This document shows positions 1 through 7,030 of a stretch of 32,940 nt of DNA, in pieces. Position 1 is the first letter of the stretch. Each line of letters starts with the position of its first letter. This DNA comes from Streptomyces sp. S3(2020) (GTDB lineage: Bacteria > Actinomycetota > Actinomycetes > Streptomycetales > Streptomycetaceae). A program made the position numbers and the translations under genes. The DNA is taken from assembly GCF_013044505.1 (NCBI RefSeq), contig NZ_JABERD010000106.1, forward strand, positions 1 through 32,940, written 5' to 3'. Below the pieces are notes generated by a model. The model was not told the origin of the DNA, did no database searches, and saw only the letters and a list, made by a program, of their open reading frames with translations.

Positions 1-145
1 CGCGATGTCATGCGTCTCGTGGCTACATTACTGACTTATGTCGCCGTCTCTGCCTTTGTGTCTTTTTTTTTTTTTAATGATCCGGCGACCCCCGAGATCT
101 CCACTGGGCGGGGGGGGAGGAGGGTGAGATGGGTATAAGGGACAG
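1..145. other. Sequencing-adapter contamination (Nextera i5/P5)
   Basis: This segment is not genomic. Bases 76-104 match the 29-base Illumina P5 primer with three A-to-C differences. Bases 105-112 fit the 8-base index slot. Bases 113-145 align without gaps to the 33-base Nextera read-1 adapter, ending in the transposon mosaic-end sequence (about 127-145), with most differences being changes to G. A T run just before base 76 is the complement of the poly-A usually read past the end of an adapter, and bases 1-62 are low-quality noise of lower GC. Open frames crossing this part are meaningless. Genomic sequence starts at about 146. Confidence 0.95.
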
Positions 146-393
146 GGGCGGGGCCGCCCTTCCGCGCGGGAGCTTTCATCATGCGGCCGATCCTCCCACA
201 CGACACAACGCCTGGGGCAGGGTGCTGCGGCCTGAACACGGTAGGTGGCGAGCTCGCCAACTGCACCACTCCCTACGAGGTTCTGCGGGACGTGGTGTGC
301 GAGGGGGCTGTTCCCGCGTGGCGGAGAATGGTGCCCATGCATGCTCCCTCCGACCACCCCGAACCCCGCCGAGCCTGTCCGGGCGAATACCCC
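146..393. other. Contig-edge sequence without a clear gene
   Basis: GC-rich sequence between the adapter and the first credible gene. The frame of the next gene stays open back to an ATG at 181, but the extra 71 residues have no recognisable motif and no good ribosome site. I see no RNA gene or repeat here. Confidence 0.4.
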
Positions 394-831
394 ATGTGGG
401 ACCAGGCTCTCGCACTTCTCAACCGGGACCTGGCGGCGACCCTTCCTGAGCAGGAACCCCTGCAACTGCTGGTCCTTCCGCCCTATGCGTCGGACCAACC
501 GGAGAACGTCTACGTCGCTCTGTCCAACGGCGAGTGGCACGGCAATTGCCTGAACCCGCACGGGGCCGAGGCGGACGACCCTGCCTCCGCCCTGGCGATC
601 GTCGCTGATGCCGCACAGGAGACCGTCAGCGAGCGTCTGTGGCAGGCGTGGCCTGTGTGCGCCGAGCATGGTCTGGGCATGCATCCGCGGGATACGGACG
701 GGCAGCTGTCGTGGTGGTGCGCGGGAGAACGGTTGCGTCGCGGCCCAGCCCATGTCCGTGCGGCCGTGGGCGCGCTGGACACTCTCGTCCGCCCAGGTCG
801 TCCCAATGGCAAGAGCAGGCCGGGGAGTTGA
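394..831 (+). CDS. Hypothetical protein with C-terminal Cys/His cluster
   Basis: I do not recognise a named family. The 145-residue product is acidic, with a predicted mixed alpha/beta N-terminal half (WDQALALLNRDLAATLPEQ, then a strand-rich LLVLPP segment). Its C-terminal part has the pattern PVCxxHG followed about 16 residues later by WWC. This resembles the small zinc-ribbon-like tail of several streptomycete hypothetical proteins, so metal binding is possible but unproven. The start is uncertain: ATG 394 has only a weak GGGCGA upstream, and the frame is open back to 181. It lies 66 bases before the DUF4440-like gene in the same direction, so the two may be co-transcribed. Confidence 0.5.
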   Translation: MWDQALALLNRDLAATLPEQEPLQLLVLPPYASDQPENVYVALSNGEWHGNCLNPHGAEADDPASALAIVADAAQETVSERLWQAWPVCAEHGLGMHPRDTDGQLSWWCAGERLRRGPAHVRAAVGALDTLVRPGRPNGKSRPGS

Positions 832-897
832 TGTCTGGAGTGGCCACGTGCAGGAACCACCGCCTGAAGCAGACAGGCATGTGCGTAGGGTTCCTGT

Positions 898-1263
898 ATG
901 GCGGATGAGAGTGAGCAGGCCGTAGAGGCAGCCATCGACGGGGAGTTGCGGCTTCTCGACCCTGAGGTGCGCGCTTCTCCGGCCCGGGTCCTGGAGTTGT
1001 TGGATCCGGAGTTCACCGAGATCGGCGCTTCTGGGCGCCGATGGGACGTGGAGTCGATCCTCACCGTGACGAGCGACGGCTCGGTGTCTGCGGAGTCTCC
1101 TGTCGAGGTCAGTGAAATGTCCGGTGCCGTCCTTGCTGCGGGCATCGTTCACCTGACGTACCTGGCAGACAACCAGGGCCGCCGGGCGCGGCGGAGCTCG
1201 TTGTGGCGCCTGACGGAGACGGGCTGGCGGATGTACTTCCACCAGGGAACTCCGACCAGTTGA
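898..1263 (+). CDS. NTF2-like / DUF4440 family protein
   Basis: The 121-residue protein has the DUF4440/NTF2-like pattern: an N-terminal helix (EAAIDGELRLLDPEVRAS), then LELLDPEFTEIGASGRRWD, a middle strand segment, and a C-terminal SSLWRLTETGWRMYFHQGT that closes the cone-shaped fold. Members of this fold bind small ligands or act as minor enzymes, and the substrate cannot be told from sequence. It appears cytoplasmic, with no signal peptide or membrane segment. Length is normal for the family. The ribosome site before ATG 898 is weak (AGGGTTCCTGT region). A hairpin directly after the stop codon probably ends transcription. Confidence 0.8.
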   Translation: MADESEQAVEAAIDGELRLLDPEVRASPARVLELLDPEFTEIGASGRRWDVESILTVTSDGSVSAESPVEVSEMSGAVLAAGIVHLTYLADNQGRRARRSSLWRLTETGWRMYFHQGTPTS

Positions 1264-1264
1264 G

Positions 1265-1288
1265 CGCGGGTAACGGTCGTTGCCCGCG
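1265..1288 (+). terminator. Hairpin terminator after the DUF4440 gene
   Basis: Arms CGCGGGTAAC (1265-1274) and GTTGCCCGCG (1279-1288) pair over 10 bases with one G-U wobble around a GGTC loop. It starts 2 bases after the stop of the upstream gene. No U-tract follows, which is usual for streptomycete terminators. Confidence 0.65.
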
Positions 1289-1318
1289 GGAGGGGGGCGG
1301 GGTGGAGCGGTGGTGCGG

Positions 1319-1540
1319 TCAGCGTGGGTGCACGGTGTAGGTCAGGTGCGTCACCCGCGGCGACGACTGCGAACGGACCGGCTCAAGTCTGACCCTGGAC
1401 GCCTCCACGCCGCCGAACAGGCTGGTTCCGGCACCGAGAAGCACCGGTGACAGCGTGACCGAGAACTCGTCTACCAGGTTGGCGTTGAGGTACTCCAGGA
1501 TCGTCGCGCCGCCCCCGGCGATACGGACGTCGCGGTCGCG
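1319..1540 (-). pseudogene. DHFR/RibD-like reductase, C-terminal remnant
   Basis: Only the last ~73 residues look like the dihydrofolate reductase-like (RibD C-terminal) family: DRDVRIAGGGATI, then LVDEFSVTLSPVLLGAGTSLF, and the final strand THLTYTVHPR. A full member is about 180-200 residues and begins with a recognisable MSLDG segment, as the intact relative at 18632-19207 does. Here the upstream part of the frame (1541-1744) is unrelated Pro/Arg-rich shadow sequence that runs into the 3' end of the next gene. The NADPH-binding N-terminal half is therefore missing. I read this as a truncated relic without function. Confidence 0.7.
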
Positions 1541-1677
1541 GTGGGCGCTACCAGCCGTAGGTGATCGGTTGCGTAACCACGCGGATCGCCCGCCCCCAGC
1601 CTCTCGCCCGGGGCGGAAGCGTGGCGCGCGCGTAGCCGTTGGGTGAAGGCGATGGTTCCAGTGGACCCCCTCAGGGT

Positions 1678-2250
1678 TCAGATGCGTACGACGGCGAAGT
1701 CGGGCAGGTCGGGGTAGAGCTGCTGCCGTGTCTCCGTCACGCACTCCACGACGACTGGCTCGTCGCGGGCGGTGGTGGCGAAGTCCGTGGCGTTGTGCTC
1801 GGTGCCCGACACCTTCACCCCGCGATCCTCAAGGCATTCGCCGACGGCTCGTCTCAGCGGCTGGGTCATGACCTTGCGGTGCGACTCCACGTAGGTGGGC
1901 TCGATCATCGACAGATGGCTGAGGTTGCAGCGCTGGACCCGGTCGTTGTAGGTCGTCGGGTCTCCCGACGGTGTGATGTCGTACAGCAGGCTCAGTCCGT
2001 CGATCGGGCTGATCACCGGATCGCCGGTGCGGTAGCCGCTGTCCTGGATGCAGGCGAGGAAGCGTGTGATCGCGGTGCGGTACTCGCCCGCCGTCACGCG
2101 GTCGTCCCGCAGCGCCCACTGCTGGCCCGGGAGGGGCACGTCCTCGTTCGCCCCTTGCGTGCCGCTGTCGGTGCCGTTGTCGGTGCCGGGGGAGCAGGCC
2201 GCCACCGCGACTGCCGTCAGCAGCGCGGTGGCGACGAGGCGGAAGCGCAC
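1678..2250 (-). CDS. Putative lipoprotein
   Basis: The 190-residue product begins with a short positive n-region, a hydrophobic stretch and a lipobox AVAAC with Cys at residue 19, so it should be lipid-anchored on the outer face of the membrane. The mature part has no family I can name. It shows spaced Cys residues in ACIQDSGYRTGD, RCNLSHL, GECLEDRGVKV and VVECVTE, a pattern shared loosely with the lipoprotein at 21045-21977. The GTG start at 2250 lies 3 bases after the stop of the small secreted-protein gene, so the two are very likely one operon and may act together outside the cell. Confidence 0.8.
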   Translation of the reverse strand: MRFRLVATALLTAVAVAACSPGTDNGTDSGTQGANEDVPLPGQQWALRDDRVTAGEYRTAITRFLACIQDSGYRTGDPVISPIDGLSLLYDITPSGDPTTYNDRVQRCNLSHLSMIEPTYVESHRKVMTQPLRRAVGECLEDRGVKVSGTEHNATDFATTARDEPVVVECVTETRQQLYPDLPDFAVVRI

Positions 2251-2253
2251 CTG

Positions 2254-2619
2254 CTAGCTCCTGGTCACGTTGCACGAGTCGCAGCCCCAGTGCAGCCCGT
2301 AGGCGGCCCTGGTGGTGGACGTGTGCGAGGTGTAGGCGTTCTCGCTCGACCCGTAGGCGCGAGGCGTCCACCAGCCGGTGCCGTACTCGATGGCCGAGCT
2401 CAGCCGGCCGCTGCAGTCACCGCTCTGCTTGCGGGTCTGGGCCCAGTTGTAGCTGCCGGTGAACCCGCTCGAGACATAGTTCGTCCCACAGGAGCGGTTC
2501 ACCGCGCGGTTGTTGCCGAGTGCCTCCGCGGAGGGCGCCGCGAGAGTCGAGACCAGGACGGCGAGGGCTCCAGCCGCCGCCACCTTCGAAAGCCGTCTGC
2601 CCGCGAGAATTCGTCCCAT
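2254..2619 (-). CDS. Small secreted Cys-containing protein
   Basis: ATG 2619 is chosen because GAGGAGGAG lies about 8 bases upstream, and the 17 extra codons possible before it have no ribosome site. The 121-residue product has a Sec-type signal (MGRILAGRRLSKVAAAGALA, then a hydrophobic run, likely cleaved after SAEA). The mature ~87 residues contain four Cys (SCGTNY, GDCSG, GCDSC), many aromatic residues and many Ser/Thr, which fits a compact disulfide-bonded extracellular protein. I do not recognise a family. It is the first gene of a two-gene operon with the lipoprotein at 1678-2250 and is divergent from the regulator at 2779. Confidence 0.8.
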   Translation of the reverse strand: MGRILAGRRLSKVAAAGALAVLVSTLAAPSAEALGNNRAVNRSCGTNYVSSGFTGSYNWAQTRKQSGDCSGRLSSAIEYGTGWWTPRAYGSSENAYTSHTSTTRAAYGLHWGCDSCNVTRS

Positions 2620-2778
2620 CACTTCTCCTCCTCGATGGAAACCAGAGCCGGACGTGGCCCTGTGGCGCACGTACCGGTTGGCGCGAACTCATGTTCCCGG
2701 GCCACAACCGCTGCTGTCATGCTCATGCGACCCTGCTGAAACATCGCAGATGAGAGACCTGAAGCCAGGGGGAACATC
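2620..2778. promoter_or_regulatory. Divergent intergenic region
   Basis: This 159-base gap separates the minus-strand secreted-protein/lipoprotein operon from the plus-strand ArsR-type regulator, so it should hold both promoters and possibly the regulator's operator. It is less GC-rich than the flanks. I could not place a convincing operator. The ribosome site AGGGGG for the regulator lies at about 2767-2772. Confidence 0.4.
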
Positions 2779-3771
2779 TTGCTTCGCTTTCATTTCACGC
2801 CTGAGGACCTGACCAGACTCAGGATCGCCACCGCACCGCATCCGCTGTGGGAGATCGCAGCGAGCCTGCACCGCTTCCAGACCCATGAAGGACGGTGGGC
2901 CTATGCGCCCTGGTACCGCACCGCGCGCTCCGCACTGTGCGGCACCGGACTCGACCGCACGGTACGGACCGTGCTGCTGCCCCTCTTCCCACGCGCGAGT
3001 TACTTCCCCGACTTCCTCACCCCGGCAGACGGCGCCGCAGGCCTCGACGTCGGGCTCGAATCCATCCTGGCCGCACCGGACCGGCAGGTCGCCCGGGAGG
3101 TGATCAGGCTCCGGGAGGTCGTCGGCGCACCTGCCTGGACCCACAAGCTCGCCGACGGCGGGATGCGGGAGCAGCTGGTCGGTGCGTTACGCGCCTACTA
3201 CCACGCCGTGATCACCCCGTTCGAGGAGCGCGTCCACGGACGTCTGCACGCCGAGCGCACCCGCCAGACCCGCATGCTGTGCGGTACGGGAATCGAAGGT
3301 GTGCTCAACTCCCTGGCGCCCTCCATCCGGTGGCGCCCTCCCGTCCTGGAACTCGGCAAGTACCCGACCGAGTGCGACATCCACCTCAACGGCCGAGGGC
3401 TGCTCCTCATCCCCTCGTACTTCTGCTGGAACACGCCGGTCTCGCTGGCCGACCCCGACCTGCCTCCTACGCTCCTCTATCCCCTCCACCACGCGCCCGC
3501 CGCTCCCCAGCACGCCGACAGCCACGCACCGCTGCACGCCCTGCTCGGCACCACGCGCACCGGCATCCTGCGGGCCGCGGCCACCGGCGCCACCACCTCC
3601 GAGGCCGCCCGGCACGCCGGTGTCACCCCCACGACCGCGAGCCACCACACGACGGTCCTGCGCGACGCCGGCCTGATCACCAGCCAGCGCCACGCCAACA
3701 CCATGCTGCACGCCCTGACACCCCTGGGAGCGTCCCTGCTGCAACAGAACGGATGGCATCGCGTCCACTGA
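2779..3771 (+). CDS. ArsR-type winged-helix transcriptional regulator
   Basis: The 330-residue protein has a long N-terminal domain (about 1-235) typical of large actinobacterial ArsR-like regulators (probably DUF5937). It includes PHPLWEIAASLHRFQ near the start and LLLIPSYFCWNTPVS before the DNA-binding part. A C-terminal winged helix follows at about 250-325: LLGTTRTGILRAAATGATTSEAARHAGVTPTTASHHTTVLRDAGLI. The HTH reads SEAARHAGVTPTTASHHTTVL. The start is TTG with AGGGGG six bases upstream. It is divergent from the 2254-2619 operon and may regulate it, which is inference. The ligand is unknown, and the Cys residues do not form the classic metal-sensing motif. Confidence 0.85.
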   Translation: MLRFHFTPEDLTRLRIATAPHPLWEIAASLHRFQTHEGRWAYAPWYRTARSALCGTGLDRTVRTVLLPLFPRASYFPDFLTPADGAAGLDVGLESILAAPDRQVAREVIRLREVVGAPAWTHKLADGGMREQLVGALRAYYHAVITPFEERVHGRLHAERTRQTRMLCGTGIEGVLNSLAPSIRWRPPVLELGKYPTECDIHLNGRGLLLIPSYFCWNTPVSLADPDLPPTLLYPLHHAPAAPQHADSHAPLHALLGTTRTGILRAAATGATTSEAARHAGVTPTTASHHTTVLRDAGLITSQRHANTMLHALTPLGASLLQQNGWHRVH

Positions 3772-3876
3772 CCCTGCGCGGCATGTCGTGGCGTGGGCGA
3801 GGCCGGCGACAAAGAGCAACCGCCAGGGCCAGGGGGGATGGTGCTCTCGGGACGGTCGGTTGGGCCAGCGGCAGCG

Positions 3877-3978
3877 GCCTTGTCTGATGGTCTCGGTGAA
3901 GGCCGGCAAACGGTCACGGCAGACGACCTCGGCACCGGGCAGGGCGTCTACGAGCCCGGGAGTCGCAGATTCGCGCAT
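3877..3978 (-). mobile_element. Possible ISL3-type transposase fragment
   Basis: A ~34-residue minus-strand reading contains LPGAEVVCRDRLPAFTETI, which resembles the PGVE(I/V)VCRDR segment of the DDE domain in ISL3-family transposases. Nothing before or after it continues the family, and no terminal repeats are visible. If real, it is a short relic of a lost insertion sequence. It lies in the otherwise empty gap between the ArsR-type regulator and the methyltransferase gene. Confidence 0.35.
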
Positions 3979-4047
3979 GGCCGGTGGCCGGGGCGCCCGC
4001 CGGGTGCCATCGCTTGGAACCGATCACTGAGGGAACCGGCAAGTGCT

Positions 4048-4896
4048 CTACCGGCGGACCGCGGAGATCAGTCCGCCGGGCTGTTCCTCCTGCTGTGGCG
4101 GGGTGTTGATCGGGCGGCCGTAGGCGGCAGCGCGCTCGCGCAGGGTGTGGCTGTCGGCCTGCCAGCCGTGCCCGGCCAGCCAGCTTACGGGGTCGTCGGG
4201 CATCTCCGAGACCCACATGGACGCCGCCGATCCCGGTACGGCGTCCGCGCCGAAGCGCTCGATCACACCGCGCGAGCCCAGGGTCAGCCCCAACCGACTG
4301 CCCGGCGCCGACTGCGTGCTGATCCGGGCCAGCAACAACTCCACCGCGTCCTGGGGGAGATAGATCAGGAGCCCTTCGGCGATCCACGCGGTCGGCACGG
4401 CCGGGTCGTGCCCCGCGGCAGCCAGCGCGGCAGGCCAGTCCTCCCGCAGATCCACCGTTACGGTGATCCGCTCGCAGCGCGCGACGGCCTGCTCCTGCCG
4501 AAGCACCGAGGCCTTGAAGTCCAGTGGCGCCGCGGTGTCGACCTCGAACAGCCGGGTGCCCTCGGGCCAGTCCATCCGGAAGGCCCGGCTGTCCATGCCG
4601 GCACCGAGCAACACGACCTGCCGGATCCCGGACGCGGAGGCCTCCTGCAACAGGTCGTCGAGGAACCTCGTCCTGATGACGATGGAGAACGACACGGCCA
4701 GCCGCCGACGGCGCGCGGCCTCGTCACCGGGCGGAGGCGAGGAGGGCCACAGGCCGCCGGCGGCAGCGAAGGCCTGTGCCAACGGGTCCTGGAACAGCGC
4801 GTTCTCCCGCCCGGTCTCCAGCGCCCGCACCCGGGCCACCCCCACCGCCGTGGCCCACACTCCCGACGGCTGCAACCGCTCCTGCTCATCAGTCAC
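4048..4896 (-). CDS. SAM-dependent methyltransferase (LCMT-like family)
   Basis: The 282-residue product matches the class I methyltransferases of the leucine carboxyl methyltransferase-like group (PF04072/TIGR00027 type) common in actinomycetes. Visible motifs are TAVGVARVRALETG near the start, the family block FLDDLLQEA, the SAM-binding motif I VVLLGAGMDSRAFRMDWP (about residues 94-111), the acidic motif II LFEVDTAAPLDFK, and AEGLLIYLPQDAV (motif IV). Members are cytosolic, and the natural substrate is generally unknown, often a small molecule with a carboxyl or hydroxyl group. The start is GTG 4896 with only a weak AGG upstream. An ATG at 4889 lies in another frame. It stands alone with no operon partner. 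A 9-base-pair dyad sits directly before its stop codon. Confidence 0.9.
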   Translation of the reverse strand: MTDEQERLQPSGVWATAVGVARVRALETGRENALFQDPLAQAFAAAGGLWPSSPPPGDEAARRRRLAVSFSIVIRTRFLDDLLQEASASGIRQVVLLGAGMDSRAFRMDWPEGTRLFEVDTAAPLDFKASVLRQEQAVARCERITVTVDLREDWPAALAAAGHDPAVPTAWIAEGLLIYLPQDAVELLLARISTQSAPGSRLGLTLGSRGVIERFGADAVPGSAASMWVSEMPDDPVSWLAGHGWQADSHTLRERAAAYGRPINTPPQQEEQPGGLISAVRR

Positions 4897-5170
4897 CGCG
4901 CCAGCCTAGTACCCCAGTTGCAGATCATGATCATCATCAACGGCGGCGACTGTCGGGACGGCGACGGCGACATGGTGTGTCTGGCGCGCAGCGGGCCTGC
5001 CCAACCGCCAAAGCCCCCGTCCGGTGCAGCCGGCAGCCGCACCGCGAGGACGGGGCGGGCCCTCGGCCCCTGCACGAGCAGCCCTATGTCACAGAGAGAG
5101 GGTGTGCACGCTTATAGGGGGAGAGCGCGGCGTGCTGGACGCCGTCCTTGGTCACAGAGGCGGGTGGGAG

Positions 5171-5413
5171 ATGGATCCCATGACGACGACGGCTGCGGCG
5201 GGACTCGCCGCGGGCGGATACATCCTGCGACTCGGGCACCGCTGGTTCAGGTTCCGCGCGCAGATCAAGCGCGCCGAACTGGCCCAGCGCGGACTGTCGG
5301 AGCGGGCCCGGTCACTCCCGCCGGGCAGCCGCCTCATCGAGAAGACCGCGCATCACGACGTCGACATCCTGATCGGCCTCCCGGCTGTCGGCGCTCCACG
5401 AGGTGATGCGTGA
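5171..5413 (+). CDS. Small putative membrane protein, operon head
   Basis: I do not recognise a family. The 80-residue product starts with an alanine/glycine-rich apolar segment (TTTAAAGLAAGGYILRLG) that could be a single membrane or signal-anchor helix. A basic amphipathic stretch (RFRAQIKRAELAQRGLSERAR) and a polar tail ending in LIEKTAHHDVDILIGLP follow. Three starts are possible: ATG 5171, ATG 5180 (GGGAG 9 bases upstream) and GTG 5132 (AGGGGGAGAG upstream). Its stop lies one base before the sigma-factor start, so the two are almost certainly co-transcribed and coupled. It may anchor or sense something for the sigma factor. That role is inferred from position only. Confidence 0.6.
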   Translation: MDPMTTTAAAGLAAGGYILRLGHRWFRFRAQIKRAELAQRGLSERARSLPPGSRLIEKTAHHDVDILIGLPAVGAPRGDA

Positions 5414-5414
5414 C

Positions 5415-5954
5415 ATGACCACCGAGCAATCGCCATCGCCCGTCCACGCCACGACCGAACAGACACTGCCGCCACCTGGGCCTTTCCGGCGTCATGACTT
5501 CAACGCCTTCTACACGCAGGAGATGAGCTCGGTCACGGTGTTCCTCATCCACCAAGGCGCCAGTCCCTACGAGGCGGCCGATGCCGCCCACGAAGCCATG
5601 GCCAAACTCCTGCCGGACCTGTGGCGCACCCTGGAGCACCCGCGGGCCTGGTTACGGGTCAGCGCCCAACGCTGCTACTGGCGTCAGAGCAACACACGCG
5701 CCACCCCCACGGATCCGGTGCCGGATCGTCCCGGTGGCACGTGCCCCCTGGCCACCGTGGTCATCTCCGAGTTCCAGCAGACCGTTCTCGATGCGCTGCG
5801 TCAACTGCCGCCCACCATGCGCACCGTCATGGCCTGGGACATCGACGGGTTCACCTACACGGAGATCGCCGATGCCCTGACCATGAGCCCTGCCGCGGTA
5901 CGGCAGAACATCAGCCGCGCCCGAAAACGACTGATCACACTCTTCAGCCTCTGA
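5415..5954 (+). CDS. ECF-type sigma-70 family RNA polymerase sigma factor
   Basis: The 179-residue product has the two DNA-contacting regions of ECF sigma factors. Region 2 runs over about residues 30-90 (FYTQEMSSVTVFLIHQG, then ADAAHEAMAKLLPDLW and HPRAWLRVSAQRCYWR). Region 4 is at about 125-175 (LRQLPPTMRTVMAWDIDG, then YTEIADALTMSPAAVRQNISRARKRL, with a clear helix-turn-helix). It would direct RNA polymerase to a specific promoter set. ATG 5415 is preferred: GAGG ends 11 bases upstream, whereas GTG 5403 and ATG 5406 overlap that site. No zinc-binding anti-sigma protein lies next to it. The flanking genes are a small membrane protein and a helical protein of unknown function. Confidence 0.9.
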   Translation: MTTEQSPSPVHATTEQTLPPPGPFRRHDFNAFYTQEMSSVTVFLIHQGASPYEAADAAHEAMAKLLPDLWRTLEHPRAWLRVSAQRCYWRQSNTRATPTDPVPDRPGGTCPLATVVISEFQQTVLDALRQLPPTMRTVMAWDIDGFTYTEIADALTMSPAAVRQNISRARKRLITLFSL

Positions 5955-5988
5955 CTTCCGGTTCCGACCTCCAACAAGGGGGATGCAC

Positions 5989-6612
5989 ATGAACAGCCCC
6001 GCCCACCGCACGTCCCGCGAAGGCGTTGGTGGCAAAGGCCCAGAAGACCGCCTGGACCAGCTACTCGCCCACCACCACACCCAGCTGACGAGCGCCGTGG
6101 CCGACGCCCTCGACACCGTCAGCGGCAGCGCCGCCCTGGCCCCGCTGAACCGTGACCTCTTCCACGGCCTCAAGCCCCTCCAACTGTCCGCACCCGTCGA
6201 GTGCCCAGCCGACAACAGCACGCCCCAACTCGCCGTGCCGCTCCTGGCCGTGCGCCTTCAGGACGTCCTCACCCGGCTTCGTGACATCAAGCTGATGGTG
6301 GAGAGGACACACACCGACACCGGCTGGCCGGCCGACATCCGGACCAGGGCGCACACCATGGTCACCACGTTGGAGCGCCTGCGTGCCGGGCTCCAGGCGC
6401 GGACCCTGGCCCACGGCCAGGTCCGCGCGCTGTTCAGGGAACTGCGGGAGCACTCGGCGTACATCGGTACGTCGATGCTGGCACTGCGCACCCAGGCGCC
6501 ACAGCACGCTGTCGAACAATGGCTGCGAGCAGCCAGCACCCTCCGACGCATCGAGACCACGGTCCTGCGCCTGTTCAAGAACTCCGACGACAACGTCACC
6601 GCCCAGGGCTGA
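5989..6612 (+). CDS. Helical protein of unknown function, sigma operon
   Basis: No family recognised. The 207-residue product is predicted to be mostly helical, with long amphipathic stretches (RLDQLLAHHHTQLTSAVADA, VRLQDVLTRLRDIKLMVERT, MVTTLERLRAGLQARTLA, WLRAASTLRRIETTVLRLF). It has no signal peptide, membrane segment or Cys. AAGGGGG ends six bases before ATG 5989, which decides the start over ATG 5983. It lies 34 bases after the sigma-factor gene with no terminator between, and a strong hairpin follows at 6662. Its place in the operon suggests it could be a regulatory partner of the sigma factor, such as a soluble anti-sigma or co-factor, but nothing in the sequence proves this. Confidence 0.65.
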   Translation: MNSPAHRTSREGVGGKGPEDRLDQLLAHHHTQLTSAVADALDTVSGSAALAPLNRDLFHGLKPLQLSAPVECPADNSTPQLAVPLLAVRLQDVLTRLRDIKLMVERTHTDTGWPADIRTRAHTMVTTLERLRAGLQARTLAHGQVRALFRELREHSAYIGTSMLALRTQAPQHAVEQWLRAASTLRRIETTVLRLFKNSDDNVTAQG

Positions 6613-6661
6613 GCCCGGTCGCCCTCATCCCGCACCGGGCAGCTCCCTGCCCGAACCGCGG

Positions 6662-6689
6662 CAGTGCCCCACGAAACCGTGGGGCACTG
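6662..6689 (+). terminator. Strong hairpin terminator of the sigma operon
   Basis: Perfect 12-base arms CAGTGCCCCACG and CGTGGGGCACTG enclose an AAAC loop, 49 bases after the last gene of the sigma-factor operon. No U-tract follows, but the stem is very stable. Confidence 0.85.
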
Positions 6690-6904
6690 GAGCCTCCGCT
6701 CTCTCGTCCGGACGTACCGCGGACAGGGCACCGGTGCACCCTGACGCATCATCAACTGACGTAACGTCTCCTACGCTTGCGTCGGCCGGACATACCCGGT
6801 TCCGCAATCCCGGGCCGTGCACGTCCGGTTCGCCCGTCTCTGCGAAAGCCCAGGTGGGCGCGGCGCGGGCTGGGCAGCGTACAGACCGAGTGGTTCGAAC
6901 ATGA

Positions 6905-7010
6905 ATCAAAAACAAATGGTTCTCGGTTGCCGCGTCGAAATCCTTGGCCATTGATTTGTTCGTTCCGCGTCGAATCGATCGGCGTTAGCCTGGCGATCAT
7001 TTGTTGTGGC
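6905..7010. promoter_or_regulatory. AT-rich island with repeated ATTTGTT motifs
   Basis: A local drop in GC just upstream of the membrane-protein gene. AACAAATGG (6911-6919) mirrors CCATTGATTTGTT (6948-6960) imperfectly, and ATTTGTT recurs at 6999-7005. This could be a promoter or operator region for the gene at 7031. No exact -10/-35 pair is assigned. Confidence 0.35.
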
Positions 7011-7030
7011 GGAGGCGAGCGGGGGCGGGT

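Larger units (their letters stand above)
6613..7030. other. Intergenic region with terminator and AT-rich island
   Basis: No gene is supported in these 418 bases. The first part carries the 6662-6689 terminator. The second part (about 6900-7005) is unusually AT-rich for this genome and holds three copies of ATTTGTT or its complement (6911-6917, 6954-6960, 6999-7005) and a near-repeat CGCGTCGAA(A)TC at 6931-6942 and 6966-6976. It probably contains the promoter of the membrane-protein gene at 7031. Confidence 0.5.

Noticed and set aside
28..1242. Long minus-strand open frame across the window start
   Set aside because: It runs through the adapter and antisense to two plausible plus-strand genes, and its protein is an irregular Pro/Arg-rich composition.
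2254..2619. Lactococcin-972-like bacteriocin identity for the small secreted protein
   Set aside because: Aromatic and Ser-rich composition is suggestive, but the conserved order of motifs of that family is not seen.
1639..2739. Plus-strand open frame of ~366 codons
   Set aside because: Antisense to the lipoprotein and secreted-protein genes, which have clear signal peptides and, for the secreted protein, a strong ribosome site; composition is typical of shadows.
3793..5406. Plus-strand open frame of ~537 codons
   Set aside because: It lies antisense to the methyltransferase with intact SAM motifs and has no recognisable protein features.
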